DNA from: Paramacrobiotus metropolitanus
Taxonomy: Eukaryota; Tardigrada; Eutardigrada; Parachela; Macrobiotidae
Assembly (NCBI RefSeq): GCF_019649055.1
Contig: NW_026570445.1
Span: 1 to 64,000 of the forward strand
Length of the DNA stretch: 64,000 bases
Direction of reading: 5' to 3'
Shown here: positions 45,000-56,729 of the stretch, in pieces
Layout of the letters: every line of letters starts with the position of its first letter
Position numbering within the stretch: position 1 is the first letter of the stretch
Translations under genes and position numbers: made by a program
Notes under the pieces: generated by a model
Told to the model about the DNA's origin: nothing
Seen by the model: the letters and a program-made list of their open reading frames with translations, nothing else
The model's database searches: none

Positions 45000-46470
45000 A
45001 TCCGCCGTTATTCTCCGCCGCGTTGTTACGACGCTTTCGGTCTGTGGATGCCGGTTGTTGAGGAGCCGTTACAATGTACTGGTGCGTGGCCTCACCGCCT
45101 TGTAATGCATACTACGGCTTCTGCTCCCATAGGAGCAGTATAAGGCTGTCCTGTACGCCAACATGGGGCATGGGCATCCGCCGCCTCCTGGTTGGCGACT
45201 TCTTTATTACCGACATCAGGATGTTGGGTGTTAAAACTCCGCCGACTAGGATGGGGCCTTGTGCATCTGCAGAGCCGGCGCTTTCGAATGGCCTACAGAC
45301 ACCTTGCAATAAGTTGGCTTTAGTGAGTCTCTCTTAAAGAGGACTCTAAAAGGAAGTCGCCAAGGCTTAGGTACGGGTGTTTTCGTACACGTACTTGGAA
45401 ATAATTCTCCTTCCCGCTGTCATAATTTCCAGATTCTTCCTTCTCGTCAGTAAAAAGCCCATTTTGTAATTGTGGCCAGCGGTGCCCACTTTAAACATCC
45501 GATAATTTGAAACTGCAGCGATAAAAAGAAATTTTTTTCAAGAACTTTCATGATTTTTACCGTCCGCACACTACTGGCTTTTCGTTTTTAGCAACGGATG
45601 TCGTCGTCGACCTTTACGGCCATTCTTCTCAATTTGATTGCAGTGACTAAAAGTTATCTTTTCAGGTTTTTAACGAAAACCGTAATATGGGCCATGGCTA
45701 ATTTTAACGGAACGTTTAAGTATTATAAGTCTTGGTGCTTCATTAGTCATCACTACCAACAGCCATAATAACAATCCCCAAAATCAACAACAAAAATCTG
45801 ATTTTCAACCTGGCCAAACTGAAATGGCAAGCACAAACAGTCAGCAAAACCAAGACGGCTTACTCGAAAGTGACTGTACTTAAAGCATGTTTAAAAGCAC
45901 CAATAGTTACGAGCATGGAAATAATATTAGAAGAATCAGCTATTATTAGAATCAACGAAAAAGCTCCACAGTTTATTTAGCTTCTACGCCATGGTTGTTT
46001 CAGCGATTTTTTTCTCGCTCCCGCCTTAATTCCGGTGCGGTTTTCTTTCCGGAGGTGGTACGGCTTGATGTGCTGTTCGAATTGCACCATCGCGGTGATG
46101 TATTGCGGCACAGAGAATTCTCCGGATGAGATTTCTGCGGATGCTTGATTCTGTACAACACCAAATTGCTTCCCTAGGTTCCCTTTGTTTCCATCTTGCG
46201 AGCAGCAGCGAAATCCCGTGCTTCTTCATGAATACGTCCGTAGATACTCCTGCATAGTTGTAATAATACAGTACGTACCTTCCGTAGAAATGGGCGGCCT
46301 GCGCGCTAAGCGTTATATAAAGTGTACTTAGGAATTCATTTTTTGAATGCGATTGCAGTGCTTTCTGTTGACAGAAAACTTTCACAATAAATGTAAGTTT
46401 CCGAAAGGATCACGTTAAGCATCAATCGACAGAGGCGGCCTAATTACAGCGAAAATTTGGTCTAAAATTG
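45000..46470. other. no gene seen
   Basis: Non-coding DNA. Short minus-strand frames near 46030-46380 lack splice partners and recognisable domains. Confidence 0.35.
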
Positions 46471-46499
46471 CCCTTATCGGTATTCGGTGCTGTCCCCAC

Positions 46500-46800
46500 G
46501 ATCGATGCCGCATTTCCTCGTTGGATTTCGAGGCTTATCCGCTGGCGAAGATATTCCGTGGCTCGTGTTTTGCCGGTTTCCTGTCGTATCATCTGGCCGA
46601 ATTCCGTTACCGTGCGGGCAACGATATAAAACGTACCACCTGCCGCATACTTGCACAGTACAGCACGTACGACATGTTAATTAACGTGGCTCAAGGATCC
46701 TGTGGCATCCGCCGAATTTATCCGTTGGTCACGCTGCCAGTAATAACGGTTCGCCGCCGAATGGCGATGGCAGTGCAACGAGTGAGGAGGAGGACGTGAT
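46500..46800 (+). other. weak coding-like stretch, unrecognised
   Basis: One plus-strand frame reads SSLDFEAYPLAKIFRGSCF and YHLAEFRYRAGNDIKRTTC and runs about 100 codons. No domain or clear splice sites are recognised. Confidence 0.18.
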
Positions 46801-47227
46801 GGGTCCCCTGACATTGTACAGAGACTACTAGTCCTGCGTTTCCCGTTCGTTAATCGTCGGCCCATTTAGTCAACTCAGCAAACTTGCTTTATGGGACGCC
46901 AAGGGGACCCCATAACGCCAGCTTACTGAGTTGCTTGAACTTGAACTTGCTTCACAAGTTCCCCTTGTGCATCGATATACAGACGGTTCAAGGACCGTCG
47001 CGCCATCGCCGGACGAAATGCGCCCGCGTAATTATAATCGGGAGACGGGGAGGATGAGAATTGGATAATTCTCTAAGCCAGCAACACTGCGGATGTCCAT
47101 TCCCTTCGTGGTGGTGGTGTCGGTGACAGTAAAGTTGAATCCAGTGTCAAAACCTATTAGTAAATTCCCGAGCCCCATCGGCATGCACGCGTCAGTCGGT
47201 TGAAAGCCAACGCAACCAGTGTTGCTT

Positions 47228-47335
47228 TACTTAGTAAACAGTAAGTAAACTGGCAGTAAACAGTAAACAGTAGCCTAATATTAAACAGTAAATAAACAGT
47301 AAAGTTTTTTTAGAACAGTAACAGTAAAAGTACGC
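47228..47335 (+). repeat. AGTAAAC microsatellite-like tract
   Basis: About ten irregular copies of (A)CAGTAAA/AGTAAAC. Low-complexity repeat. Confidence 0.7.
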
Positions 47336-47450
47336 AACGTGGCACATGCTTCACGTAGTCTAGCTAAATAAGCGACAGACAGAGATTGTAGATAGATTGT
47401 GCAGCTTAATTACGCTTGCAACTTGCAATCGACGACGAAAAATAAACTGA

Positions 47451-47467
47451 CAGAGAGAGAGAGAGAG
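47451..47467 (+). repeat. (GA)n microsatellite
   Basis: Uninterrupted GA dinucleotides. Confidence 0.8.
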
Positions 47468-47639
47468 TGCCTGTATATGGCTGGGCGTGGCCACGCCGCT
47501 GCTATATTGTGAGCTGTGTTGGTGTCTGTCGTTGCAGCCGGGCGCTGTACCAAAGAAATGCGCGCAGCAGCGTGTGTACTGTACGAGCGTGGGTTAGGCA
47601 CTGGGTGGGTTAGCTGCTGGGCCGGATATCGGATTAACA

Positions 47640-48027
47640 CACAGCGTACCCGCATTTCCTGCATCTTCATCTGGATGGAGAACAAGGAGATCCGGCTTCC
47701 TTCAGCGACTGCTTCGTTAACCTGGGAAATATCTATACCAATTCAGCGTAACTCTTTACTGGAACTGCCGGAATTTCACTTCTTATAATACAACAAGCTT
47801 ACAGGCCACTCTGACCAGGAGAATCACAGCGGTAACTGGCACGATTGTGGGCAGCGTGCTTCTATGTATGCCTCATCCTACTGATTCCGATCGCTGCCCG
47901 AATCCGCAAACGACGCGTCGGCGATGCCCATTTAGAAGACACGATAGCAGTGCCTTCATGTCTTCCCGGTGTGCGTTGCGGCCCCGTCGTCGGCGATAAC
48001 GTACGTCAGGACAACGTGCTGTCGTAG
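47640..48027 (+). pseudogene. possible receptor-like exons, frameshifted
   Basis: About 47642-47752 is bounded by acceptor CACACAG and donor AGC|GTAACT and reads YPHFLHLHLDGEQGDPASFS. The next block after acceptor CTTACAG (47807) reads ATLTRRITAVTGTIVGSVLL in one frame. It continues in another as YVCLILLIPIAARIRKRR (membrane helix plus basic stop-transfer) to a stop at 48027. The frame change in the helix and the phase clash between exons suggest a broken single-pass receptor. The family is unknown. Confidence 0.28.
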
Positions 48028-48036
48028 CACGTTGTC
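48010..48036. repeat. perfect 11-bp stem, 5-nt loop
   Basis: GACAACGTGCT, loop GTCGT, AGCACGTTGTC. It overlaps the stop of the preceding frame. Confidence 0.6.
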
Positions 48037-49750
48037 ATTACCACGCAGCACTGTGAAATCGCACGGTAAGTGTTTCGTTGTCTAATGAACGTACTTAAAA
48101 TGTGTAAAACACGATAAATTACGTGGCAGCCTTGCACATTCGCCTCGGCACGCTCATACTGTAAAGGTCACGCTTTTTTTTTATTTAAACTTGGATTGCC
48201 CACTGAAGGACAGAAACATATTTTCGTGTATGTAGTTAGAAATACTTGGAAATAATTCTCTTGAACGCTTTAACAACCGCTTAAAATGACGACCACTTTC
48301 ATAAATTCCTTTGTAAAATAAGGATTTAATCTGTTTTAGCGCTGTAACGTTTATAAACTGTACGGTAGTTATTTGTTTGACGGGGAGATTATGCGAATGT
48401 GCAGATTACCAGAGCGGTGTACAGCACAATCACCAATGTAACTGGTTAGTTAATCTGTAAGATTGTTCCGTTGGGTAGATTGCACGCGGTCCCGTCGGAA
48501 CAGGACATGGAGATATACATTTCCGGTATATGCTCCTGTAGTGATTTATTACCATGCGGTCACATCCTAATATCCCTGCCGGAATATGCCCGAAAAGCCC
48601 ATCAGCGTAACTACTGCTGTTATTTTGGAGAATAATCATGCTAACTGGCTTTTTTGGCACGATTATTCTCCTCAGGAGGAGCCAAAAGGATTGGCTGTGA
48701 AAGCAGCGCAAAGGGCCGGATGTAGTATGGGTGCGCGGAAAACCGCTGGCCGCGTCAGAAGACTTCCGGTTGTAACACTGCAGTAATTGTCAGTGAACCT
48801 CGCATCGCTTGCTGCGTGGTCTGTCAAGTTTTCCGCTTTGCTTAATTTCACACTTTCTGGCTACCTCGTTACTTCCGTTTTGCTGGCCGATTGCATGAAT
48901 GAATATGTATCATAATTGTGTACGTCTATACATATGTACTGCATGCATTAATGTATAGAGAAAGTTGTGCATTTCTCGTACCTTACGTAAATGCTACCAG
49001 CCGATATAATAAAGGTCACCGTTCAACTAACCAAATACGACTTGGCTCTATAGTCTATGCATGTACACTGTAGACGGATAACTAAAGATGAAGTGGTTCT
49101 GAAATAACGTACTGCGTAATTTAGCATTTACGATTTAACCAATGTTCATTTGTATAACCCAATAAAGATTACCTTCACTAAAGATAACTGATAAATCGCA
49201 GTAATGAGCCTATATACTGCTCACACCACGGGATAAAAGTCACCATTACAACAAAAACAGGGTGCCTGAATGGCCGACTTATTGTGTTGTACCAAGTAAC
49301 GACTCCGACGTCGCATCCGCGTTTCTTGTGGCTCGTCTTACAGTAACGGTCGCTGGTCACTCTCTGATTAAAAGCCCACCGCACCGCAGGCCGGGGAAAA
49401 ATTTCGAGGAGAAATAATTAATTCGCCGTTTTAATTTTTGACCTCCTCGCTAATTTCATATGCTACTATTTTAAAAAGCTAGAGGTACAGCTTAGGTGAC
49501 TGAAATTTGAACGTTGCCCGGTCCTAAATCACACAATACGCATTTTGGTTTTGTGAGTGACATGTACAGTACGGCTATACTATTACTTAAAGCCCCTTGA
49601 CGCTTTGGGATAGCAACGAAAGGTCAGCCCTCGTAAGAAATTTGTTTTTTCTAAAGGTATAAACTATAAACACATTTTAGTAGGCTTTTGCCTCTTAGTT
49701 TTCGGCAAGAAAAGATTTCACTGCGAAAAGGATCGGGGAAAAGCGTTAGT
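48037..49750. other. no gene seen
   Basis: Non-coding DNA. A small hairpin occurs near 48630-48675 (GAGAATAATC / GATTATTCTC). Confidence 0.4.
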
Positions 49751-50360
49751 AGTGCGAAAAGGAAGAGAATGATACATTAAACTGTGGAATTATGCTCTTG
49801 AAGTTGATAAGAGTGCTTGATAGACATTTGCGCTGGAAAGAGCACTTGGTTTTTAGTTGGGTGTTTACAGGCTGCAAAGCATAAAGGACTACAAGGAGCA
49901 CTGTGGCCGGGTTCGGAAATTTTAATCGGCAGCTGTTGAAATCATTAGTCATTTAGAACGCAGGTGCCCCATCTGACCTTCCCGTGGAATGCCTTTAGAA
50001 GTGTACAAATTGACATAATAAACGAGAACGAGAACATATTTTATCACAAAAACGAAACAGCGCAACTACAGAGCACATTGTACTGTTTATACATGAAGAG
50101 CATACTTACAGAAATACATACAACTACATTAGAACGGTACTTACCTCGTTGTACAGTGAGGAAAACGTGAAAGTTTTACCCTAAACGATATAAGCAGAAA
50201 GTAATTTGTCGAGTTTGACGCGCAGTTTTAAGGGGCGCGGGAAATAAATATCAACAGAGTAGACTAGAACACCTGAGTTTTGATCGTTCTTACACGTACC
50301 CATATCTTACAAGATAGTGCAGAGGCATCTTATCGTGCAGTACTTTGTTCCTGAAACGTT
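49751..50360 (+). repeat. dispersed repeat block, copy 2
   Basis: Matches 28573-28990 in order (GAATGATACATTAAAC, CGGCAGCTGTTGAAAT, TAAGCAGAAAGTAAT, GCATCTTATCGT) but has extra sequence between the blocks. Confidence 0.6.
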
Positions 50361-50504
50361 CTTGGCTTCGCAAACCGCTAGCAGCAGATCTTCCACGAAC
50401 TCGCGATGCTGTTTCCCGCACGGCTGGCGTCTGGGCCTGTAGAACGATGGAGTGACATGTACATTCGGCGAACCCTTACCAGGCCTCCGTAAAGCACTTC
50501 TCAA

Positions 50505-50863
50505 TGGTGGGATGCCTGGAATAGCGATGTCTGGCATATATGCACCGGCCATTTCTCCGACGGAGATCCTGCAGGACAGCACCACGCGGCCAACAGCGCA
50601 GTGCTCCCTCGTCGCCGTGCACACATGAACGACAGGGTCTCTACATTGATTTTCTGTACTGTACAGCCAGTCAACGTAGACACCCCGGTCATTCATGTCC
50701 ACCACGCGGACATGCCGCATCTGCTGGCCCTGTTGGACGACGTGAACCGCAGTACAGAGGTCAGTGGCGCTACTCAATCGTGCCAGTTCAGGCTGCGGAT
50801 CGACCGAAATGAACAGTTCGCGCCGGAAACGTTGAAGAATAATGGTCCACAATTAACAAGCTA
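50505..50863 (+). other. possible receptor-like exon candidates, unrecognised
   Basis: One frame at about 50510-50627 reads MPGIAMSGIYAPAISPTEIL, sharing TEIL(E/Q)D with 41.42 kb. A second block after acceptor TGTACAG (about 50662) reads NVDTPVIHVHHADMPHLLAL, followed by a polar stretch, to a stop at 50863. Minus-strand frames overlap, so strand is uncertain. Confidence 0.25.
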
Positions 50864-50869
50864 GAACCG

Positions 50870-52790
50870 GCGCAGATCCCCGTTGCACTCAGCGTCAACC
50901 TAGAATTAATCGGAATCGCCGGAAATGATATTATGGTCGCGCACACATGCTGTGCATACCTTCATTTCCATATTGCGCTTTTTCTGGACATTTTCCAGTG
51001 CACAGTGCAAAGTAATAGCTTACGCTACAAATAGCAGCCGATATGCCAGCACATGACTGACATCCCAAAAGTAGTACACCGCGGCGTAGGTCTTCCATGC
51101 AGCCGGCGACTTATTATGCCCAACTGCTCCGCTTGACCGCTTCGGTGCTTTCTCGCGGTTCCGGTAGGTTTGCACTTGTCGATTCGGTGATTCAGTTCAC
51201 CGTTGGTTACTCTACACTATGACGACAGAATTCATTCAGTCGAAAACTATACTTTATGACATCTCCAACCAAAGAATTACTGCGACCGGCCATTTGCTCT
51301 GTTGCGCTGCTGTGTTACGGGCGCCCATTTCGTTGTGATGACGCGGTACGGAGCTGAGTCATAATTCATGGGCCAACAAACAACAACCAGAACGTGTTTT
51401 TGCAACGACAGATTTGTCTGCTTCGCCGACTATCTCCGCTGTATACCGCTCGTTACGATTCGGCTATCGCCTGGAATCGGCCGCAAAAGAAAAAGTTCAG
51501 TATCTACTGCAGATGCGCATGTGCGCGAACAAGCGAGAAAAAGCCGCTCACCTATCAGGATTTCGCAACGTACCGCGTAGCTGGCAAGTTGCAACGGCCG
51601 CAATTCTTTGCGCGCCTAAAACTTGACCAGTCAAAACATTATATTTCAGTCGATTGCACTAATTCATTCCGGACAACGTTTTGCACGACTAAAAATTAAT
51701 GGCGACCGAACTGGGATTAAGTTTTTACTCTTATACGTTCACAGTTTATAATACGTATTGGAAATAATCAACAAAATCTAGCCGATTGTGTATCGTTGCA
51801 AATTATACGAGTACGTCGTGCTTTTCTCCGTCCACTTCGTATACGTTCTCTGCAATATTCATGCTGTTTCCATAACGCTATTACACTGCTCACGACGAAG
51901 CCACATAACCTGATTCGTGCCGCCTTTTTATCCAGAAGTAATGCGCTGATTGCAAAAACCGCACTCGAATAGCTGTACTCACAAGCCAGTGAAGCCGTAA
52001 TATTCTATACTTAAACTCACCACTTTTACGAAAAAAACACATGACCGTTAAGAACAACCAATTCCACTTCATTATAACATGAAAGATCTGTTTCACTGTC
52101 TGCAATATCAATCCTCCCGCATTGACTCCTTCCGTTGTAACCGTTTACTGTAAATTGTAACTAAATCGATCATGCACAAGCTTGTCGAGAAATTGTAGGC
52201 GCATACAAACAGGGAAAAATTCAAATTTGTGAGTTTCTTAGGTTGTGCTGTATCTGTACTGTACTGTAATTGGCACTGTAGTCACGTAGTGTAGTGGTCG
52301 TTGCTTCATATGCAAACATTGCGCTCACAAATCAGTGCGCTGTATCAAAGTACTTACCTTTACGCCCATAATTCCTCCACAAACTTGTAAACTATTGTCA
52401 CGTAATGTTTCAAAGTGCTAATGCACAGGTTACTAATAACTGATGTATGCCCTGATATGCCTAGCCTTTAACCGGACTGTGTCTGTTTATGGCTTTATGC
52501 ATACTTAAATGACTGTTATACCGTAATGCATGAACCATTAGGTAACCCGATTGTACAAATCTTCCGAAGGCAACAGTACTAATCAGCATGCTGATTCCTG
52601 TTCTTACTGTTGACCAACTTTGCCATCGACCGATACTTTCCTAATAAAGCCACTTGACATGCGCTGCCGGCCGGTCTGGTCGTGACCTTTTTCCGTTCCC
52701 TAATTAGCTCTGCCAAATTGATCATATGTAACACTATTCTGACAGCAAAGCTGAAAACGCCACACGCTCACTGTGATAAGCAAAAGAGGG
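50870..52790. other. no gene seen
   Basis: Non-coding DNA without recognised repeats. One CTTAGG-like unit occurs at 52236. Confidence 0.4.
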
Positions 52791-53225
52791 AGTAACTCAG
52801 TAACGGCGGTGTATGCCGAAGACAAAGCCATTGCCACGGCGCCGCCGCCGGGAACGCTCCTCAGGTGCAGAAGGACACTAGCCGCCACATCCATGGCCTC
52901 TTGTCCATACTGCACTCATCAGCTCGTGACTCGTGAGGAGGTCCTTGTTGCCACCGCGCAACAGGGTAGTGCAAGTCTTGGGCGGTTGGCAGCTCGCTAA
53001 CGAGACCCCATCCTTCTCCACATCCAACAAAAGGGCCCGCGTTCCCGCATCCTCCTCTCGCATCCCGTCGCGCCGATTGGCAATGCACGCGCAACAAGCG
53101 CTACACGATAACAAAAATCTTGCCACGGGGCAAGCGGAGAGATCCAATAGTGCAACCAAGATTTTCTCAAAACACAACCTCAAAAAACCAAAACAGAAAT
53201 TTTTCCAACTAACTGCCGCACGAGG

Positions 53226-53830
53226 GTGGCACATAGCGAATTGCACATACCGGCTACCGATGGATGGCCGCGGGATTGTTGCGGCTGCGCGACGCGGCGG
53301 GCCGGGCGACGGGGCCCTTGCACGTCGTCCCGTACCCTCGGATCCGCTATCCCGGGTCCCGGGGTGACGGCGGTCGGGGACGACGGGAGCAGTGTTCGGG
53401 CGGGAGTGCACGGCCGCGCCCGCCGGGGAGGAGGCGTTGCGGTGCTATTACGGGGTGGCCTACGCCGAGCTCTTGGTGGGTCCGGAGACGTTCGTCTTCG
53501 GCACGCTGCAGCTGCCGGCGGTGTTAGTCGCTGCGTCGGAGGGGACGCAGCGCTGTCTGATGGAGGCCTGGCTGTAGCGCTCCAACCGGGAGTGGCCGCC
53601 GTTGGAGTTGCGTCGGCTGGATGCTGGCCGCACCTGGATCTACATCGAGTACCCAGGCGGCGACCGTTCGGGGGTGAGTGGGGCGGGCTGGCTTTGGATG
53701 GCTACCCTGCACCTTTCGAAGAGCATACTGAAGTGCTTCGTTTGCAGATGGACTTCCGGGAGGCTGCAGCGCGTCGCTGGCAGGGCTGCCGCGGATGCTC
53801 CGACGGCTGGAGCTAGGTGCCCGTGAGCGA
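53226..53830 (+). other. GC-rich coding-like island, unrecognised
   Basis: Base composition rises sharply here. The most protein-like frame starts about 53392 and reads EALRCYYGVAYAELLVGPET. It meets an in-frame TAG at 53575, then continues RRLDAGRTWIYIEYPGGDRS to a donor-like GGG|GTGAGT. The stop suggests a pseudogene or an unmodelled intron. Three open frames overlap because of the high GC, so coding status is unsure. Confidence 0.25.
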
Positions 53831-56729
53831 GGAGGCCGCCGCTGGCCAGGGACTGCAACAGCTGTCGGTCCCTGTCAACATAGACCAGAGAAGAAATCCT
53901 ACGAGTAACCTGAACATCTGCTTATTCCCCCGTGGTGCCTGTGTTTCTTTGCATGTTGGGTTTTCCTGGGAATTGTTTGTCGTTTAGCTGCCGGTGGTTT
54001 CACAGCTTTTTATTTGTCTGTTTTTGCCATCTTGTCACGCCTGGATAATTATAACAACGGTAAGTTGGTAACATACAGCTACAAAATTTAATGTTGTCCG
54101 ACCAGGTACAATTGTACAGTACAGTGCAGCCGCTGCGCTACTTGCCGCTTCTCCATAATAACCACAGAGTACGCCACTGCCTGCAGTCTCCGAGATGACC
54201 GTTGACAAGCACTGCAGCACTCACTGATCGTCATCTTGTCCATATCGTTATGTCGCTTTCCCCAGTGTGTCGTGCTGTGCATGTTGTCATCTGCAGTAGC
54301 TCTTCCTTCCAAGATTTACAAGCGCATAATTTATTAGGATAGTAAATGAACGAAACCGGCCAATTAGGCAATGGGCGCAATTACGCAATGCGTCTACTTC
54401 GGACGATAAAAATAACGGTAAAACCGGCTAAAAAGTGCTGTACATTTCTGCACTTACCACTGTTGCATCGATGATGGCAAATAATTCCGACTTCAAGTTC
54501 AAAAAATAGGCGAATGTACATATAATGAACAACAAAATTTAATCTACCAAAAACAAATGAAATGGTACTGGTAGAGCGCGTATACTGCGATCGTTGATGC
54601 TCCGTCGGAGTGGTTGCATTTGTCAGTTGCGCAGCCAGCTTGCTGCCCTGATCACAGCCGGCCGCCCACAGGCGACATCGTCGAGTCAGACTGAGCGCGG
54701 CACTTGATTGTGATGGCCGGGTGGGGCTGTTCCCACTAAGGCCACCGCCCTGACGACGCCGTTTGTCTCAACGCTCAACTGATGCTACGGCTATGTACGG
54801 TATACATGTTCGATGTTGGCAACATCGTGTTGGCGTAGCTACTGTATGTTGTATCGGCCTCAGGTGAGCCCGGCGTAAAGTACGTAGTCGACCATGTGTG
54901 CCTGTATTGAATCGAGAGGTTTCACTTTACGTTGTGCAGATATACAAGGTCTTCATTTGATTGTATATACTGACTGAGTGGTGCTCGCTGATGTACATAT
55001 TGAGAATAAATGAACCCTTTTATTTACTCGTACGAATTAGTAAAGAAGCAATTAATCCCATCTTAATATGCTGAATTTATTGCGAGTAAATTACAAGAAT
55101 AAACCAAAAACATATACGAGAAATAAAATGGTATAAATTCATAAGAAATTATTGAGTGTGTAGATTTCGCCGGTGAGTGGTCTGGAGGATGATGGGAGTT
55201 TCCTAGCGATCCGGTGGGCCGCGCAAATGACCTGAAGATGGACGACTGGACGGTTGATCCACCCCGGCGCCAGGCGTGGCCGGCTGGTCGGGGTGCCGTG
55301 TCGACGTCGTCCGGTGGAATAGCAAAGTACTGTCTGTACAAGCTCGTCCGGTAATTTCTGACGATTCAGTACAGCGATTTACACAAATTTGCGTGTTTCG
55401 CCAAACTTCACACTACGGCGCGCCACGCCACACTTTTTAAGCACGTAACTTGCATGTGGCTGGCTGGTGGCTTTTTACACGCCATATAATTTAATAAGAA
55501 TAATAGTGACTGCCTGGCAGAAGGTGGCTGGAAAATGGTCGGTGCAGTAATCGACAATCTGACTGCGGAGCGCATTTAAGGAATTTGATAAACGTAGTGA
55601 AGTGGCCCTCGTTATAAGCGCAAAATTCGCGCTAGCTGTACCTTTACGTAGGAAATTACCGGACAAGCTTGTACATATACGCGTAATACAATAATAATGA
55701 CCGACCAGCCGGATAATAGTACAGTACAGATACATCAATTGTATGGACGTATACACTGGACGTACGGCTGGATGAAGTGTACAGTATTAAATTTTACTAT
55801 GTACTAAAATAATGTACTGCGTGATTCAGCGTTTAGCCAATGTTCATAATTTTGTATAACTGTGTAATAACTATTCAAACAATATTAATTCTCATGCAGT
55901 CGACGGGTCGAGCGAATGTTATCCGAGGTGAAGAGTATTACTTAATTAAATCGTATCATTTTGTATCATTTTAAGTTTGTTACACTTTTGTTACACTGAT
56001 GGCCTTTGCCCAATAAACATTTATTAAATCGTAATGTTCGATGCGTATACCTCGATCGTTGTTGGTAAATACGTATATAGAAAAATTCGCAAGTGGAACT
56101 CGTTCTGTCCTTGTAATAAACAGCAGTTTATAATCCCGCTTGCTGGGCTACACACAAGGCCGGCGATACGTTGACGTGTTAATAATCAGCCAGAAAAATC
56201 GTCCATAGAATAGAATACTGTGCCGTGGAAAAATACCAGACAATCTGCATTATGCTGGCACCCACCCAACTGCAACCGGCAGCGCCGGTGTGCAGCACAT
56301 CTTTGCTTCCCTGTACAAAGTTATACGTCTTAACAATTGTAAGCTGCGTTAGATATTTGGTGCAGTTTGGCGTGCATCGGCCAGTCGATCGGCATTCGGC
56401 ATCGTGCTTTGTGCTTGCAGGACAACGTTAATTAGGAATTCGACGGCATTATATGTATACTAGAGAATCTGTGAAGCGGCTGGATCGATGCATCGGAGGT
56501 TGAGCGGTGGCCAGTGCCAAATCAACGTCAACGAGTGCCCGGCATTTCCCGTCTGCCGGCCATCACTGCACGGCGTCCGACGACGAGCACTGCAATTAAT
56601 GGGAAGCGTGATTGAAATTAATTATTTCAGCTACACTGCACACAGTACGAGATGGACGAGCCGGATGTATATATGGACGTACACTTGTACGGGATGAGTA
56701 TACTGTACTGTAAGTACATACAGCGTAGA
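53831..56729. other. no gene seen
   Basis: Intergenic DNA downstream of the synaptotagmin gene. No transposon or exon is recognised. Confidence 0.4.
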
